From Phascolarctos cinereus (lineage: Eukaryota > Chordata > Mammalia > Diprotodontia > Phascolarctidae), in NCBI RefSeq assembly GCF_002099425.1, contig NW_018344261.1, positions 769,001-833,000 of the forward strand: a stretch of DNA of 64,000 bases, in the 5' to 3' direction. Made by a program: the position numbers and the translations under genes. Of this stretch, positions 1 through 11,730 are shown in pieces; within the stretch, counting starts at the first letter, position 1, and each line of letters starts with the position of its first letter. Under the pieces are notes generated by a model, which saw only the letters and a program-made list of their open reading frames with translations, searched no databases and had not been told where the DNA came from.

Positions 1-105
1 TAGATAGCCTCCACAGTCTTGGCCAGCTCTATCTAGGGTTCTATCAACAGTTTTCTAATTGAAGTTCCTTAATTTCAACAAACCTTAAGCCCCAACAGAA
101 AACAA

Positions 106-250
106 AGTATAGTGCAGTGACTAGAGCACTGGCCCTGGAGTCAGGAGGGCCTGAGTTCAAATCCAGCCTCAGACACTTGACACTAGCTGCATGACCTGCA
201 TGACCACGTAAGTCACTTAACCCTATTGCTTAGCCAAAAAACAAAAACCC
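106..250 (+). repeat. tRNA-derived CORE-SINE (WSINE1/Mar1 type)
   Basis: The head ('agagcactggccctggag', 'gagttcaaatccagcctc') and the 'agtcacttaaccctattgc' section are clear, followed by a short A-rich tail. A small internal repetition (gctgcatgacctgcatgacc) replaces the usual 'gctgtgtgacc'. Confidence 0.9.
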
Positions 251-599
251 AAAGTGTTGTTACAAAAAGCCCCAAGTTATTTATAACAAATAATAAAAAT
301 AATAAATACTTTCACTGAATACAGCACCTAGCAAGAGTAGTGCTTTGAAGTGATCTGGCCATGGTGGTAGAAAGGAAAGAAAATAGGAGGAATATGCATA
401 AAGTTTGGAAAATCATGAAGATAATTTTGCAATACCCAATTACAATTCCCTGACAGGGAAGGGAAATTACACAGGCAATAGTTAGCAGCTATCAATTTTT
501 TTAAAAAGCCCTAGGCTAATAAAGGAATTCCCTCATAAGATAAGCCAACTGTCAGCTATACAAATCCATTTTAAGACTATTAATCATTTACTAATCAGG

Positions 600-860
600 A
601 TCTTTAGAATTGCAAGTTTTCCCTCTACACTAACCAGGGATTCCTTCTATGGTATCCCTGACAGGCAGTCATCCAAATCTCCACTTGAATAATCTCCAAT
701 GAAGGGAAACTCCCTACCTAATAAGGTAGTATAACCCATAACTGCAGCTGTAATTGTTAGAAAGTTCCTTCTTGTGCTGGGTCAAAATGTACCTTTCATG
801 TAATCTCTGGAGGAACACAGTCCACTCATAGGTGTGCAAAGATCACCTAGATTTGGAGCC
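600..860 (+). repeat. L3/CR1 LINE 3' fragment
   Basis: A 'tcatccaaatctccacttga ... ggaaactccctacc ... taattgttagaaagttcctt' series matches the 3' portion of ancient mammalian L3/CR1 as I remember it. It is strongly diverged, and the subfamily cannot be told. Confidence 0.6.
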
Positions 861-865
861 AAAAG

Positions 866-1575
866 GTTTCCTCCTTCTACTTGTAAAATTGATTTCCTAA
901 CCCTAATTTATTACTACTAAGTTTCATCTTGTCAGTTTCCAGTTAGTTTGCTGTCTCATGATAATTTAAAATATTGATTTTGTTAGGGAACATTTTTTAG
1001 CTTCCCAGTCCTATGTTATCTACAAAATTGATCACACAAATCCTTATTATTCACTGTAGAATTTACAGAACTAAAACATAGGATGTCAGGTAAAAAAGGA
1101 ACACAACAAAATCATTACCAAATATCAAACTATTTTTATAACTAGCAACACATTGTTCCATAGTCTAAAATATTTCCTGGGATCACTATCATAGACACAG
1201 AAAACAAAACAAAAAACACACACACAAAGAAAAGGCATATTTTCAAGTCAGCACCAAGCAGTTATTAAAAAGCATCTTACATAACAGGACAAGAAAGAAC
1301 CCAAAAGACAAAGTGAGTTTTAAATGGCTATAAGAGACAGTTTGAGGGCAAGAATTAAAAAAAAAGGCAAAAAAAAGCAGAAACAGTCTCAGATCTTAAA
1401 GCACTTTTTGCTATCTTTTGCCTCACAGGTAAATTCAAATTCTTTTTAGGTTGCAAAAGTTCTGTTTTATCTGAGTTTCATCATATCATGGAGACAACAT
1501 ACCTAATGCCAATGAATATCAGTCACCTCCAATGCTTCTTTCTAAATGTGTGTATTCTCAATTATTACTAACATC
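866..1575. other. No gene or recognised repeat
   Basis: AT-rich sequence with A-rich runs near 1200-1240 and 1355-1375. No convincing coding frame or repeat family is seen. Confidence 0.5.
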
Positions 1576-1579
1576 CTTG

Positions 1580-1690
1580 TCCAGTCAATCAACAACTTTT
1601 ACTGGGTACCCACTATGTGCCCAACACTGTACTGGATATTTACTCAAAGCTAAGAAGAGGCCATAACATAGTTTCTATTAGGCAGACAAT
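1580..1690 (-). repeat. L2 3' end fragment
   Basis: 'caatcaacaactttta', 'cactatgtgcccaacactgt' is the reverse complement of the L2 tail (…cagtgcctggcacatagtagg…aataaat…). Diverged and short. Confidence 0.6.
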
Positions 1691-1844
1691 TTTTGGCCCT
1701 AATCTGGACCAATACAGATACGTCAAGGAATATCTAAAGACTTTGCAGTGACAGAATCAAAGACCTTAACGTTTACAGAGAACTCAGAATCCCTATCCTA
1801 TCTACAAGGTGTTTTGAGAATCTCAAAACACTACATGAATACAA

Positions 1845-2045
1845 ACTATTATTACAATTATGAATCTCATCTCTGGCATCTGCAACAAGTGGTCATTTAG
1901 CTCCTGCCAAATACTTCTAATGATAGGGAATTCACTCCCTCCTGAGGCATCCCATTCCTTTTTTTGGACAGATCTAATTGCTAAAATGTTTTTCCAATGT
2001 TGATCCAAAGCTTGACCTCATTTAATTTGCACTAGTCTGAACCCT
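1845..2045 (+). repeat. L3/CR1 LINE 3' fragment
   Basis: 'gggaattcactccctcctga', 'ggcatcccattcc', 'ggacagatctaattgctaaa' is the characteristic L3/CR1 3' block, in the same orientation as the copy at 600-860. The 61-codon reverse frame over it is a shadow, not a gene. Confidence 0.65.
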
Positions 2046-2264
2046 GACCACTTTACAATCAAGCAGAACAATTCTAATTTCTCTCCTGCAAAAAATAGAT
2101 TGAATGGATCTGCCCTAAGCCAGACCTAGGTAAAAAAAGCTGAATGAGGTATGCCATGGGCACAACTGGCTCTTTTTTTCTTGAAAACAAATATATGAGC
2201 CAAGAAGAGCCTATGATAAAAATGCAAATGTAACCTTTGCTATATGGATGATATATGGTTAAAA

Positions 2265-2435
2265 TATCTGCATCAGAGGTCCTAGGCTTAAATCCCAGTT
2301 TTGCCACATGCCTTGTGTGACCTTGAGCAAATATTTTAAATACCTCTAGACTCCATTTTTCCTCATTTGAAAAATCAAAGAGTCACACTAGATAATGTCT
2401 AAGGGTACTTCTAGATTTAAAAATATGATACCTAG
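2265..2435 (+). repeat. MIR-family SINE
   Basis: The MIR core is readable: 'cccagttttgccacatgcct', 'tgtgaccttgagcaa', 'tttttcctcatttgaaaaat', ending in the MIR3-like 'ctagataatgtctaagggt'. Confidence 0.7.
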
Positions 2436-2611
2436 GACTACAGGATGAAACACAAAAGAACAGAAAATGAGTGGGGGTGGGAAGGGAAGGGCCAGTGAGA
2501 ATCCAAGCTCATCCATGTCAGGACATTTTACTACCTGCTATTACTGATTTTTGTCTCTGCCTTTGTTTATTCTCTGCTTAGTTGCTTTCTCTATTGAGCA
2601 ACCATTACTTC

Positions 2612-2692
2612 ATAGGATCACAGATTCAGAGATCATCTACTCCCTCATTTTTACAGAAGAGGAAACTAAGATCCAAAAACCCTCATGGTAAA
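2612..2692 (-). repeat. MIR-family SINE fragment
   Basis: 'catttttacagaagaggaaa' is the reverse complement of the MIR 'tttcctcatctgtaaaatg' block. Confidence 0.6.
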
Positions 2693-2696
2693 AGCA

Positions 2697-2800
2697 CAAT
2701 AAATCAACAAACACTTTTGAAGGACCCACTGTGTGCCAGGGACTAGCCAGAAGAAAGTAAAAAACTAAATAGCCCCCACCACAGAAGGGCTTACATTTTA
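2697..2800 (-). repeat. L2 3' end fragment
   Basis: 'aatcaacaaacacttttgaa', 'cactgtgtgccagggacta' and 'agaagggcttacatttta' follow the reversed L2 tail. The fragment ends where the next SINE begins. Confidence 0.65.
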
Positions 2801-2952
2801 GGTGACGCAGTGTATAGAGAGTACTTGAACTGGAGTCAGAAAGACTTTTGAGTTCATAACCAGTCTCAGATACTTGCTAGCTGTGTGACCCTGGGCAAGT
2901 CACTTAACCCTATTGCCTAGCCAAAAATAAATAAACAAATAAATAAATAAAT
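2801..2952 (+). repeat. CORE-SINE (WSINE1/Mar1 type), (AAAT)n tail
   Basis: Reads 'ggtgacgcagtgtatagaga' through 'tgtgtgaccctgggcaagtc' to an 'aaataaataaataaat' tail. Its 5' edge abuts an L2 fragment, so it probably inserted there. Confidence 0.88.
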
Positions 2953-3364
2953 GCTAGCTATAGCAATAAGACAAGAAGAAATTCAAAAATAAGAATGAGA
3001 ACTGAGGAAAATCCAGCAAGAAGGGATAAGAATGAAATGCAGAATGTTCCAGGTTGGACATCTGTAGCTTATGTGGGGAAAAAGTAGAAGAGCAAAAAAT
3101 TCAGGGATTCAAAAACAATGCTCTGTTAATCTGCCACTTCAGTGAGGTACCATTTAATCATCCCAAAACTAAACTATCAGACATAGCTGGAAGGTAATTT
3201 TTGATGATGTGCATGGACATCAAGTCCTTAAAAAAAAAAAGTGCACAGCTCCAAGTTAACATGTTTTCAAACTGAACTATACTAGTAAAAAACCTCAATT
3301 TGTCCCTCTCAGAACTAAATTTAGGGAGATAAGTAGGATTTAAGCAGAGTTAGATATGATGGAC

Positions 3365-5395
3365 CTCTGGAAAAAACTGAATGGCAATAGGAGGAAGCAT
3401 ACCTTTTTCACAGCTGTACACGGCCCCTTCAAAAAAAAGTAACCACGGGCATAAAAATGTCATAAAACAAATGCAGAAAAGCAGAAATATTAGGTGCACC
3501 CTTTAATGCAATAAATTCAATGAAGTGCTATGGAAGAATAAATTAAAAATTAGCTAGAAACTAAATGTAATTATAAAGAATAAGTGGGTCAAAAAACATC
3601 ACAGAAACCACCAATAATTTCCTTAAAGATAGTGACAACAGTGTGATAACATAACAATTTGTGGGATGCAGGCAAAGCAGTACTTTGGAGAAATTTTATA
3701 TATCTAAAAACTTACAATCAATAAGAGAAAAAGCAGATCAATGAATTGAGCATACAGGTTTAAAAAAAAGGTAGAAAAAGAACAAATTAAAAATCCCCAC
3801 TTAAACACCAAAATAACAATTTTAAAAACTAAAGGAGATTAATGAAAGTAAAAGAAAAAAAACTTTGAAAATAAAATTAAAAGCTGATTGTATTTTTAAA
3901 AGTCAACAAAATAGATATTGGTTAACTTGATTTAAAAAAGAAAAATTACCAGCATCAAAAATGAAAACGGTATATAATATATCACCAATTAAAGCAACTG
4001 TAAGGAGCTAATTTGCCCAATTATATGCCAATAAATCTAAGTGAAACTGGTGAATATTTACAAAAAAACATGAAATCCCACATTAACAGAAGAGGAAACA
4101 ATTAAATAACCATGTCTTAGAAAAAGAAATCAAATAATATATTCCCTAAGAAACAAATTCCCAGGACCAGATGAACTTCAATTCAACTAAAAATTAAAGG
4201 GAAATTCCAATACTATACAAACTATTTGAAAAACAGGCAAAGGAGTCTTACCAAATTCCTTTTACAATACCAATATGATTTTGATACATAGACCAGGAAG
4301 AACAAAACCAAAGGAAACTATAGACCAATTTCCCTAATGAATATTTTAAATAATAATTTAAATAATTTTAAATAATGAAAAATTTTAAATAAAATACTAG
4401 CAAGGAGATCACAGCAATATATCACAAAGTTCATACATTAGCACCAGGTGGGATTTATGCCAGGAATGCAGGGCTGGTTAGGAATGCTATCAGCTTAACT
4501 GATATTATTGATATTGATAACAAGAATCATTTGTGTCAATAAATGCAGAAAAGGCATTTGACAAAATACAACATCAATTCCTATTTTAAAATTCTACAAA
4601 AAACGTGAATTAAAAGTTTCTTAAAATGATAAATACTATCTAAAACATTAAGCATTACCTAGAAGCCTTCCCAACAAGGTCAGGGTTGAAGCAAGAATGT
4701 CCATTTTTAATATTGTATTGGAAATTCTAGCTATATATAATACACAATATAATATACAATATACTGTATTTTATATATTACAACATGACCTATATTTATA
4801 AGACAAATTCAAGAATAAGAATGGGAAACAAGTAAAACCCCAAACAATCAATTAAAATACTAGTTGAAACAATTAACAACTAGCAAAGTTGCACGACATA
4901 AAATAAATACCCAATAAAATAATTACCCATAAATCATCAGCATTTCTACATAAAACCCAGCAAGAAGAGACAAAGTGAAATTACATTTAAAATAACTTAC
5001 AAATTCCTTGGGAGTCTTATCTGCCAAGAGACACCTAGGAACTATATAAACTAAACTATAAATTACAAAAGACTTCACAGAAAGACAAATATAAATGATT
5101 GAAGAAATAATTAGTTACTCATGGGTAGGCTGAGTCATATAATAAAAACATATACCTAAATTAATTATTCAGTGCCATAAAAATCAAATTACCAAAGACT
5201 TATCTTATAGAATTAGAAAAAAACGACAACTAATCTGAAAAGAACAAAGCTCAAGAATATCAAGGCAATCCATGGAGGGCAGCCTAACAGTACCAGATTT
5301 CAAACTACATTACAAAGCAGTATAGTCTTGGCTAAAAAATAGAGTGGCTGAGTGGAATAGATTAGATACAGACATAAATAAAAATATTTTTAGCA
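3365..5395 (+). repeat. L1 LINE, 5'-truncated ORF2 body
   Basis: Starts near the end of the endonuclease section ('cctttttcacagctgtacac', 'aaaacaaatgcagaaaagca') and runs through reverse-transcriptase blocks: 'caggaccagatgaacttcaa', 'gggatttatgccaggaatgc', 'aatgcagaaaaggcatttga'. It has many stops and frame breaks and is an old inactive copy. The 3'UTR part continues after the SINE at 5398-5606, and the sequence between the RT C-terminus and the 3'UTR is missing. Confidence 0.85.
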
Positions 5396-5397
5396 TT

Positions 5398-5606
5398 TGA
5401 GAAACCCTAGGTGGTGGCAGTAGATAAGGAAGATTCTTCCAGAGTTCAAACCTGGCCTCAGAAACTTACTGTGTGATCCTGGAACTCTGATTGCCTCAGT
5501 TTCCTCATCTGAAATGAATAATGATATGGCAAACCGCTTTGGTATCTTTGACAAGAAAACACCAAAAGGGGTCACAGAGTCAGACATGACTGAATACTAC
5601 TATTTT
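5398..5606 (+). repeat. Long CORE-SINE variant (MIR-like, 'tcagacatgactga' tail)
   Basis: Head 'ctaggtggtggcagtagata', core 'tgcctcagtttcctcatctg', and the extended 3' part 'atatggcaaaccgctttggt ... gtcacagagtcagacatgac'. This longer class also appears at 10446-10600 and 11551-11730. It lies between the ORF2 and 3'UTR parts of an L1. Confidence 0.82.
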
Positions 5607-5775
5607 TTTTCCCACTTTAATTTCCTTGTTTTTTTACAACATGACTAATATGGAAATATTAGCTGCATGACTTCACATGGGTAATATGTATCACATTGCT
5701 TGCCTTCTTAATGGGTGAGGGAAGGAGAAAATTTGGAACGCAAAATTTTTAAAAACTGATGTTTAAAACTAAAAA
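5607..5775 (+). repeat. L1 3'UTR piece
   Basis: 'acaacatgactaatatggaa', 'gggaaggagaaaatttggaa' is the marsupial L1 3' terminal region. It probably belongs to the copy starting at 3365. Confidence 0.75.
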
Positions 5776-5829
5776 CCCTGAAACTAGATTATATGCTATC
5801 ACGAGTATGTTCTTTTTAGTAAATTTATT

Positions 5830-6050
5830 TACATAGTACTCTAAAAAGTTTGCAAACCATCTACATTTAAAGGATATCTCAAAACTCTCAGCAGTTTTAA
5901 ACTAAGGTGCTATGATCTTCCCCATTTTATACATATGAAAACAAGCTGAAAGAGGTTATTATATATAACTTGTCTAGTGGCATATGGCTGTGTTTGAGAG
6001 GAAGTTCCACCCCATGTTCTGCTGACTCCAAGATCAATCCACTATACCAA
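5830..6050 (-). repeat. MIR SINE, reversed
   Basis: 'ccccattttatacatatgaa' and 'gctgactccaagatcaatcc' follow the reversed MIR layout. Strongly diverged. Confidence 0.55.
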
Positions 6051-6054
6051 ACTC

Positions 6055-6970
6055 TCAAATACTTTCTAGACACCTTCTAGAAACCTAGTCTAAGTACTGG
6101 GGATACATAGAAGGTGAAAGATAGTCCTCCTTCTCAAAGACCACATAATCTAATGGGGTAAAAAACATGCAAGTAACTATAAACAAAACAAAATACCTAT
6201 AGGATAAACTGGAAGTGATTAACACAGAATGAAGGTATTAGAATTAGAAGGGAGGCAGAGATAAGAATGGCGAATATTCCAAGCATGGAGTACAACCAGT
6301 GAAAATTCCTGAAATCAGGAGATATGGTATCTTGTTGGAGGAACAACAACAAGGCCACTGCCACTGGATTAAAAAGTATATATCAAGAAATGTAAAGCAC
6401 AGTAAGAGGAAGGGGTGGGTAAGTGGAGGTGTGGATTGACAAATTTTTTTACTTGATCTGGAGGTGACAGGGAGCCATTGGAGTTTACAGAGTAGGGGTG
6501 GGAGGGACATAGGTGGGAAGAACCTGCAATTCAGAAAGTTCACTTCGACAGCAGAGTAGAACCACTGGAATTTTTTGAATGTGAGTAGGTGGGTAACATT
6601 CAGATGTGTTTCTAGCAAGCTTAATTTCACAACTAAACAGAATGAACCAGAGTTGGGAGAGACTTAAGGTAGGGAGACCAACCTTAATGCCAATACACTG
6701 GGTGTGAGATGATGAGAGCTTGGTGGTGGCAGTATCAGAGAAGATAAAGGGGAATATGCAAAAAATGTTACATTGGCAAAATATTTCATATAAGGTATGG
6801 GGAATGTGGGGGCCGGGTGAAAGAGATGGTATCTAGGTTACAAGCCCAAATGGCTTCGAGGACAGTGGTGCCCTTGACAGTAAGTTTGGAAGACAGAAGG
6901 GTTTAGGGGAAATGAAAATGAATTCAGTACATCCAGTTCAAGAGGTCAAATTGACAGTTCAAATGTTTCT
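6055..6970 (-). repeat. L2 LINE, antisense, RT end and 3'UTR
   Basis: Signature blocks are reversed and in order: 'gatacatagaaggtgaaaga', 'aggtgacagggagccattgg', 'agcttggtggtggcagtatc', 'tgcccttgacagtaagtttg'. These are the complements of the L2 reverse-transcriptase C-terminus and 3'UTR. Open frames here are fragments of L2 reading. Confidence 0.8.
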
Positions 6971-6974
6971 AACC

Positions 6975-8145
6975 CTATATGGTATTTCTTTTTTCTTTAA
7001 CAGCTACTGAAGCCACGACTGATTTGTTTTCCCCCTTGACAGGGAAAAAAAGATTTCCCAATCCTGACCTATGCATATGGTCCAAACAATAACCTGGAGA
7101 CAGCTTTCACTCACGTGTAGTGGAATGGGAAGTGCTGAATTTAAGGCAGGTGACCTCAAGTTTGGATTCTGCCTCTGTTACTTGTTTATTTTCAGCCTAG
7201 GTGGGAGCAATATGATGGAACCTTGGGGGACATTAAAAAATGGCACACTTAAAACTTTAAAGGACTTGATAATAGGCATCAAAAATGAAATCACAACTAA
7301 GACGGTTTAGTTTATGGAATGTTTATAAAAGCATCTAGAAAACGGTCCTCTTCAGCTTTGGGGAGTTTGTTCAGATTGAAAAATTATGAGTTCAGTCACA
7401 ATCACTCAGAACAATTCCTAACAGACTGGAATCTCCGCCTAACTTTACATTTAATATCTTCCTGTATGAGAGACCTATGGCCTTTTTGTGGTTGAGGGAA
7501 AATTCACTGTACTGGAAACATTTGGGTAATGAAGCAGCAGATGGACAGGGACAGAAAACTGAGAGGGGAAGTTTGGTAAACACCTTTTCTTGGGGCTTCC
7601 CTCTAGTTGTGTCTTCTGCTTTGAGATGCCTACGAACTTGATGACTCTTCCAAATACTACTTCTCTGCTATAGCTGGATCCTCCCTTTGCTTCTTAGGAG
7701 AGTGCTAGAACCTCCCCAGACCCTCAGAATTGCTGCCCGTGCTTTAAGTTTTGAGCCTGGGTTACAGCACTACAATGTAATTACTGACTTGGAAGCATGT
7801 GCTGCCAAATGAAGGAACTGAAATGGGGAGAAGAAACTTTCACGTCAATGTGTCATTTTCAAAATTTCAAACTCTTTAAACTTGGGAATCACTTATTCCA
7901 ATAAGTGCAGTTAGTGGTCCTAATTTAGTGAACTGACCTTTTAAAGACCCTTCCAGGATCCCATGAATAAATAATTGCTTGCCCTCAAGAAGCTTACATA
8001 CAATTCAAGAATATAGAATAAAATTTGGCCACTGCATAGGAGGAGTACACAAGAGTGCAACAAAACATGACATCAGAGACAGGAAAGATAATTTGCTATG
8101 CATTGTAAGGGATAGGCAACAGGATAAATCCTGCAAAATAAAAAA
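6975..8145. other. Mostly unclassified, possible MIR head at 7125-7200
   Basis: A short stretch (gcaggtgacctcaagtttgg, ctgcctctgttacttg) resembles a MIR head. A 79-codon frame at 7071-7310 overlaps it and has no recognisable motif. Nothing else is supported. Confidence 0.4.
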
Positions 8146-8149
8146 GAAA

Positions 8150-8486
8150 GTGTCCTCTGGAGTCATCTTAAATTCTTCATTCCCTCTTATGTCCTCTGGC
8201 ACTGCTACCATCCTGGTTCCAGCCCTTATTATCTCACGCTGCAATAATCTGCTGGTTGGTTTCACTACCTTAACTCTTCCTTCATAAACTGGAGTTTTCC
8301 TACTTTTCTTCTCTACATATTCTGTGATGCAGTGAAGCTTGGCTGTTTCTCAAACATAATTCTCCATCTCCTGACTCCAAGCAGTTTTACTGGCTTTTCT
8401 CCCCATGCATGGAATTTTCTCTTCTCATATCTGCTTCCTGTTTTGCCTGGCTCCTTCAAGTCACAGCCAAAGTCCGACCTTTCTCT
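8150..8486 (+). repeat. L2 LINE, sense, 5' part of a split copy
   Basis: 'ggcactgctaccatcctggt', 'ctgcaataatctgctggttg', 'ccatgcatggaattttctct' are L2 RT/3'UTR blocks. The copy is interrupted by a SINE and resumes at 8621. Confidence 0.8.
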
Positions 8487-8620
8487 GGGTAGCTAGGTGG
8501 CACAGTGGATTCAGGAGGATCCGAGTTTAAATATGGCCTCAGATACTTAACTAGCCAGTGTGACTGTGAGCAAGTCATTTAACCCCAACTGCCTGCCTCC
8601 CAACCCCTGCCCCCAAAAGC
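8487..8620 (+). repeat. CORE-SINE inserted in L2
   Basis: 'gggtagctaggtggcacagt' through 'cccaactgcctgcctccc'. L2 reads on either side, so the insertion is younger than the L2. Confidence 0.88.
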
Positions 8621-8745
8621 TTTTTTTCAATCTTCCATTATCTTCGCTCACTGTTTCCATGCTGTCTGCTCCTGATAGGGCCTTTTTTGTATTTCTAACA
8701 GTTAGGACAATGTCTGGCCATAGCAGTTGTTTGTTGACTAACTGA
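8621..8745 (+). repeat. L2 LINE 3' end, continuation
   Basis: Ends 'gggccttttttgtatttcta ... gacaatgtctggccatagca ... ttgttgacta', the L2 3' tail. Confidence 0.75.
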
Positions 8746-8890
8746 ACCTCAGTTCAGGAAGACATGGGTTCTAGTCATGGCAGAGCCATGACATGTACTC
8801 AGAAAAGTCCTTTAGGCTCAGTTTTTTAATCTGCAAAATGGGGTTATCACCATCAACCCAGCCTTCTCGATGGAGTTTTTGAAGAGATAA
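8746..8890 (+). repeat. MIR SINE
   Basis: 'gacatgggttctagtcatgg', 'ctcagttttttaatctgcaa', 'aatggggttatcacc' follow the MIR core. Confidence 0.6.
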
Positions 8891-9865
8891 TCCAATTAAA
8901 ACACCAAAATCTGGCTGTGGCCCACTTTTTAAGACAAGATATCATCAATGAAGGAAGCAATTGGGTTGGAAAGAAGTGTGACATTGAAGTGAGGAACTAG
9001 CCTGATAATTGTTACCAGGAAGTGAGAATCTTGATAGTGGAAGGGAGACTGAAAATGGCAGTGAGGAATAATGGAGCCAGGTCTCTGTGAATGCTAGAAA
9101 ATGTAAAGAGTGAAAAAGTTTGATGAAAGGAAATGTGATAATGATGAGGGCACAGAGGAAGAAGCAGGCAGATCTGGAGTGGGGCGTGGGAGTGAGATAA
9201 AGAAGAATGGAAGTTTCAGAATCATTAGTACAAGGGGGGGGTAAGAATATGCTAAATATGCTACGTGAATAAACCAAGGAAAGAAGAGACAGGCAGGTGA
9301 GGCCTCAAAAAGATGACCTAATAGAGATGTTCTGTGATGGAGCTCGCGATGGCTGGGGTCTTGCTGGAAGCTGCAACCTGAAACGTAGGTGGAGGTATTA
9401 CTACCCCTCAGTCACAAATTAGGATCAAGTTCAAGACAGCTAGAGGTAGCAAATGAAATGGTAACACATTGAACTGACACTGATCAGAATCATGATGCAG
9501 AAGCGCACAAACCAAGAAAAGCTAAAATCATTCCCCAGGCCTACATGACAGGCTTCCTTCCAGGGTTGGATAAAGAATTTAACAAGGTATGTTTAGGGAT
9601 ACTCATAGTTTCTTTTTCACATACAAAGTTATCAATTAAAAAGCGTAAGAATGATGCGTGAAGTTCTAATGGGCAAACTCACAAAATCAGAAGGATGGAT
9701 TTTATTGTCATAAATATTTAAAGACAACAGGTTTGTGAAGACAATTACTTTTGATGTTCACAACTTCAAACAGTTTGAAAAGTAATTCATAAACTCCCCT
9801 GGCTTCATAAAACACTTGGGAAAATAATGGCAAAGTATTACAGGATCCTTTTTGGATGTTGAAAT
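8891..9865. other. No recognised gene or repeat
   Basis: The 110-codon reverse frame at 8945-9277 shows no family motif. A slightly richer patch with several CpGs lies at 9330-9560 (for example 'agctcgcgatggctgg') but has no gene support. Confidence 0.45.
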
Positions 9866-9867
9866 CA

Positions 9868-9935
9868 CCTGTTCTGCCTCAGTTTCCCATCTGTAAAATG
9901 AGGAAAACTCCCAAAGTTGTGAGGATCAAAGAAGA
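9868..9935 (+). repeat. MIR core fragment
   Basis: 'tgcctcagtttcccatctgt' then 'aaaatgaggaaaactcccaa' and 'gttgtgaggatcaaa', which is MIR. Confidence 0.7.
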
Positions 9936-9939
9936 AATA

Positions 9940-10012
9940 TCTATTACTGAAGATTGTGAGCTTCTTGAATGCAGGGACTGTTTAATTTTTTTTTCTGTAT
10001 CCCCAGAACTGA
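9940..10012 (+). repeat. L2 3' tail fragment
   Basis: 'gattgtgagcttcttgaatg', 'cagggactgtttaat', 'tgtatccccagaactg' is the L2 3' tail, directly following the MIR piece. Confidence 0.7.
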
Positions 10013-10440
10013 AATGTTACATTTACAGCTTGAGGTTCAAGGGAGCTGCTGGGGGGAGAAAATAAAACAGCAGTCTTCTTAAGGATTATTTGGGTAGAAA
10101 AATGTTTTCTGTAAGGGTTAGGGGTTTTTTTGGTTTTATTAACCCCCATAGCTTCTCTTCACAGAAATCCAAAAGAATATATCTTAAAGTCTACAGGATT
10201 ATGAATGTCAAAAGAAACACTTTAGGCCCTATTTTAGGACTCCTTTACCTACAATTCTTGATGACTTTGTCATTAAAAATCAAAATAAGCTTTTTACTTT
10301 TCAGTGACACAAGAAAAGGAATAATTCAAAGTAAGAAACTGCCGATTTCTTCCCGAATTGAATCTATGAATCCATCGATTTTGAGATATGGCCCAATTTC
10401 ACTTTGGTTCACATGATATCAGGACTTATTTATGCTCTTC
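10013..10440. other. No recognised gene or repeat
   Basis: A 108-codon forward frame (10090-10416) has no recognisable motif, low complexity or splice context. I regard it as chance. Confidence 0.4.
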
Positions 10441-10445
10441 CATGT

Positions 10446-10600
10446 TCACTCTTCATGACCTCGTTTGGAGCTTTCCTGGCAAAGATTGATTCACTTGCAA
10501 TTTCCCAAATGAGGAAACTAGGCAAACAGGCGCAAAAATTTAACTTGGGAAAATGAGTCCTGCTGACTCCAGTCCTTGCACTGCACCACCTCACTGCCAC
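10446..10600 (-). repeat. Long CORE-SINE variant, reversed
   Basis: 'cttcatgacctcgtttggag', 'tttcctggcaaagattga', 'aaatgaggaaactaggcaaa', 'gcaccacctcactgcc' is the reverse complement of the class seen at 5398 and 11551. Confidence 0.8.
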
Positions 10601-10604
10601 TTAC

Positions 10605-11280
10605 ATGAAACTGACTTATGAATCTGAGGGTTGAAAAAAATTGAAATTTTTCTGATGCTTTTAAAAGTGGGAGTGGGACAAGAAGCCTTCATCCCCCTAC
10701 TCTGGAGCAGAGACACATTCACTTAACCACATAATATTTGTACAAAGCAACATGCCATTTATGTAGCCACTTTTGAAATTGGAAGTTTTAGTGAATGGTG
10801 GGACAAGTTCATGGGCAACTAAACCTTCAAGCAACATATCCAAATTATATCAGTAACCTCATCACAAACCAAGGCAACTTTTTTGGTGTTTGATGTTTTC
10901 AAGCAGCATTTTTCGTTTAGAAGTGCTTTGTCACAAGATCGTAAGAGAGAACCAGAATTTAATTTTATTAACTTTGCTTTTTTTTTGTTTTCCAATACAG
11001 CAAGCGGTCTTACCCATCACAATTTCAATGTTTACCTGATAGCATTTCTCATTTTCCCCAAACTCAACTCACTTGAATTTCAGTAAGAATCTTTTGTTGT
11101 AGATCTAAGTTGAACTCATAGCCACATTATTCCCACATGTTCCTGGTAATGGACACAAGACCAAAATTAGCCACTTCCTACCACCAAGTGAAAACAATTC
11201 GGTCTTCAGCATGAGAGGAAGGAACACTAACCACCAATTCACTCTCCTGCTGAATGATTTCAATTAAATGATTATAAATA
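10605..11280. other. No recognised gene; weak internal similarity
   Basis: Nothing codable is recognised. The piece at about 11025-11085 resembles 11845-11900 (shared 'catttctcattttcc ... aactcaactca' pattern), hinting at an unlisted old repeat. Confidence 0.35.
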
Positions 11281-11284
11281 ATGC

Positions 11285-11400
11285 AAAGACTCAGCAGAAA
11301 ATGGGTTCAAATTTAGCACATCACTGGGCCTCATTTTCCTCACCTATAAACTGGGTGATAAAATGCCCAAAGTTATCTATCTCACAAAAGTGTTCCTAGC
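11285..11400 (+). repeat. MIR SINE
   Basis: 'aaatgggttcaaatttagca', 'gggcctcattttcctcacct', 'ataaactgggtgataaaatg'. Confidence 0.65.
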
Positions 11401-11439
11401 AACAAGCAAAAATCTTCTAACTTTCATTAAAACAGTAAT

Positions 11440-11550
11440 CAATCACTACTTCAGAAGCCTGATGATGAAAGATACCTAGAACAAGTTCTGAGTCAATGTG
11501 TTGATTTGTTTTACTTGATTATACTTATTTCTTGGAAGGGATGAGTTACT
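11440..11550 (+). repeat. Old L1 3' end, first part
   Basis: 'agaagcctgatgatgaaaga' and 'ttgttttacttgattatact' parallel 17325-17440, an L1 3' end. The SINE at 11551 interrupts it. Confidence 0.55.
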
Positions 11551-11730
11551 GGGGCAGTTAGGGTTGGGTGCTGGTAAGGAAGATTCATCTTCCTGAGTTC
11601 AAATCTGGCCTCAGATACTTATTAGCTGTGTGACTCTGTGCAAGTTTCCTCATCTGTAAAATGGGCTGGAGAAGGAAATGGCAACCCCAAATCAGATCAC
11701 AAAGAGTTAAAAACAACTGAATAACAAATG
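11551..11730 (+). repeat. Long CORE-SINE variant
   Basis: 'ggggcagttagggttgggtg', 'gagttcaaatctggcctcag', 'tttcctcatctgtaaaatgg', 'gctggagaaggaaatggcaa', 'cacaaagagtt'. Nested in an old L1 tail. Confidence 0.85.

Noticed and set aside
106-250. tRNA gene in SINE heads (here and at each SINE)
   Set aside because: The 'gagttcaaatcc' B-box-like motif belongs to the tRNA-derived SINE head. There is no cloverleaf or separate tRNA gene.
9160-9600. Possible CpG island or promoter
   Set aside because: Only a handful of CpGs, not dense enough, and no associated transcript-like sequence.
10090-10416. 108-codon forward frame in unclassified DNA
   Set aside because: No domain, no codon preference visible by eye, and AT-rich composition. 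Expected by chance in a window of this size.
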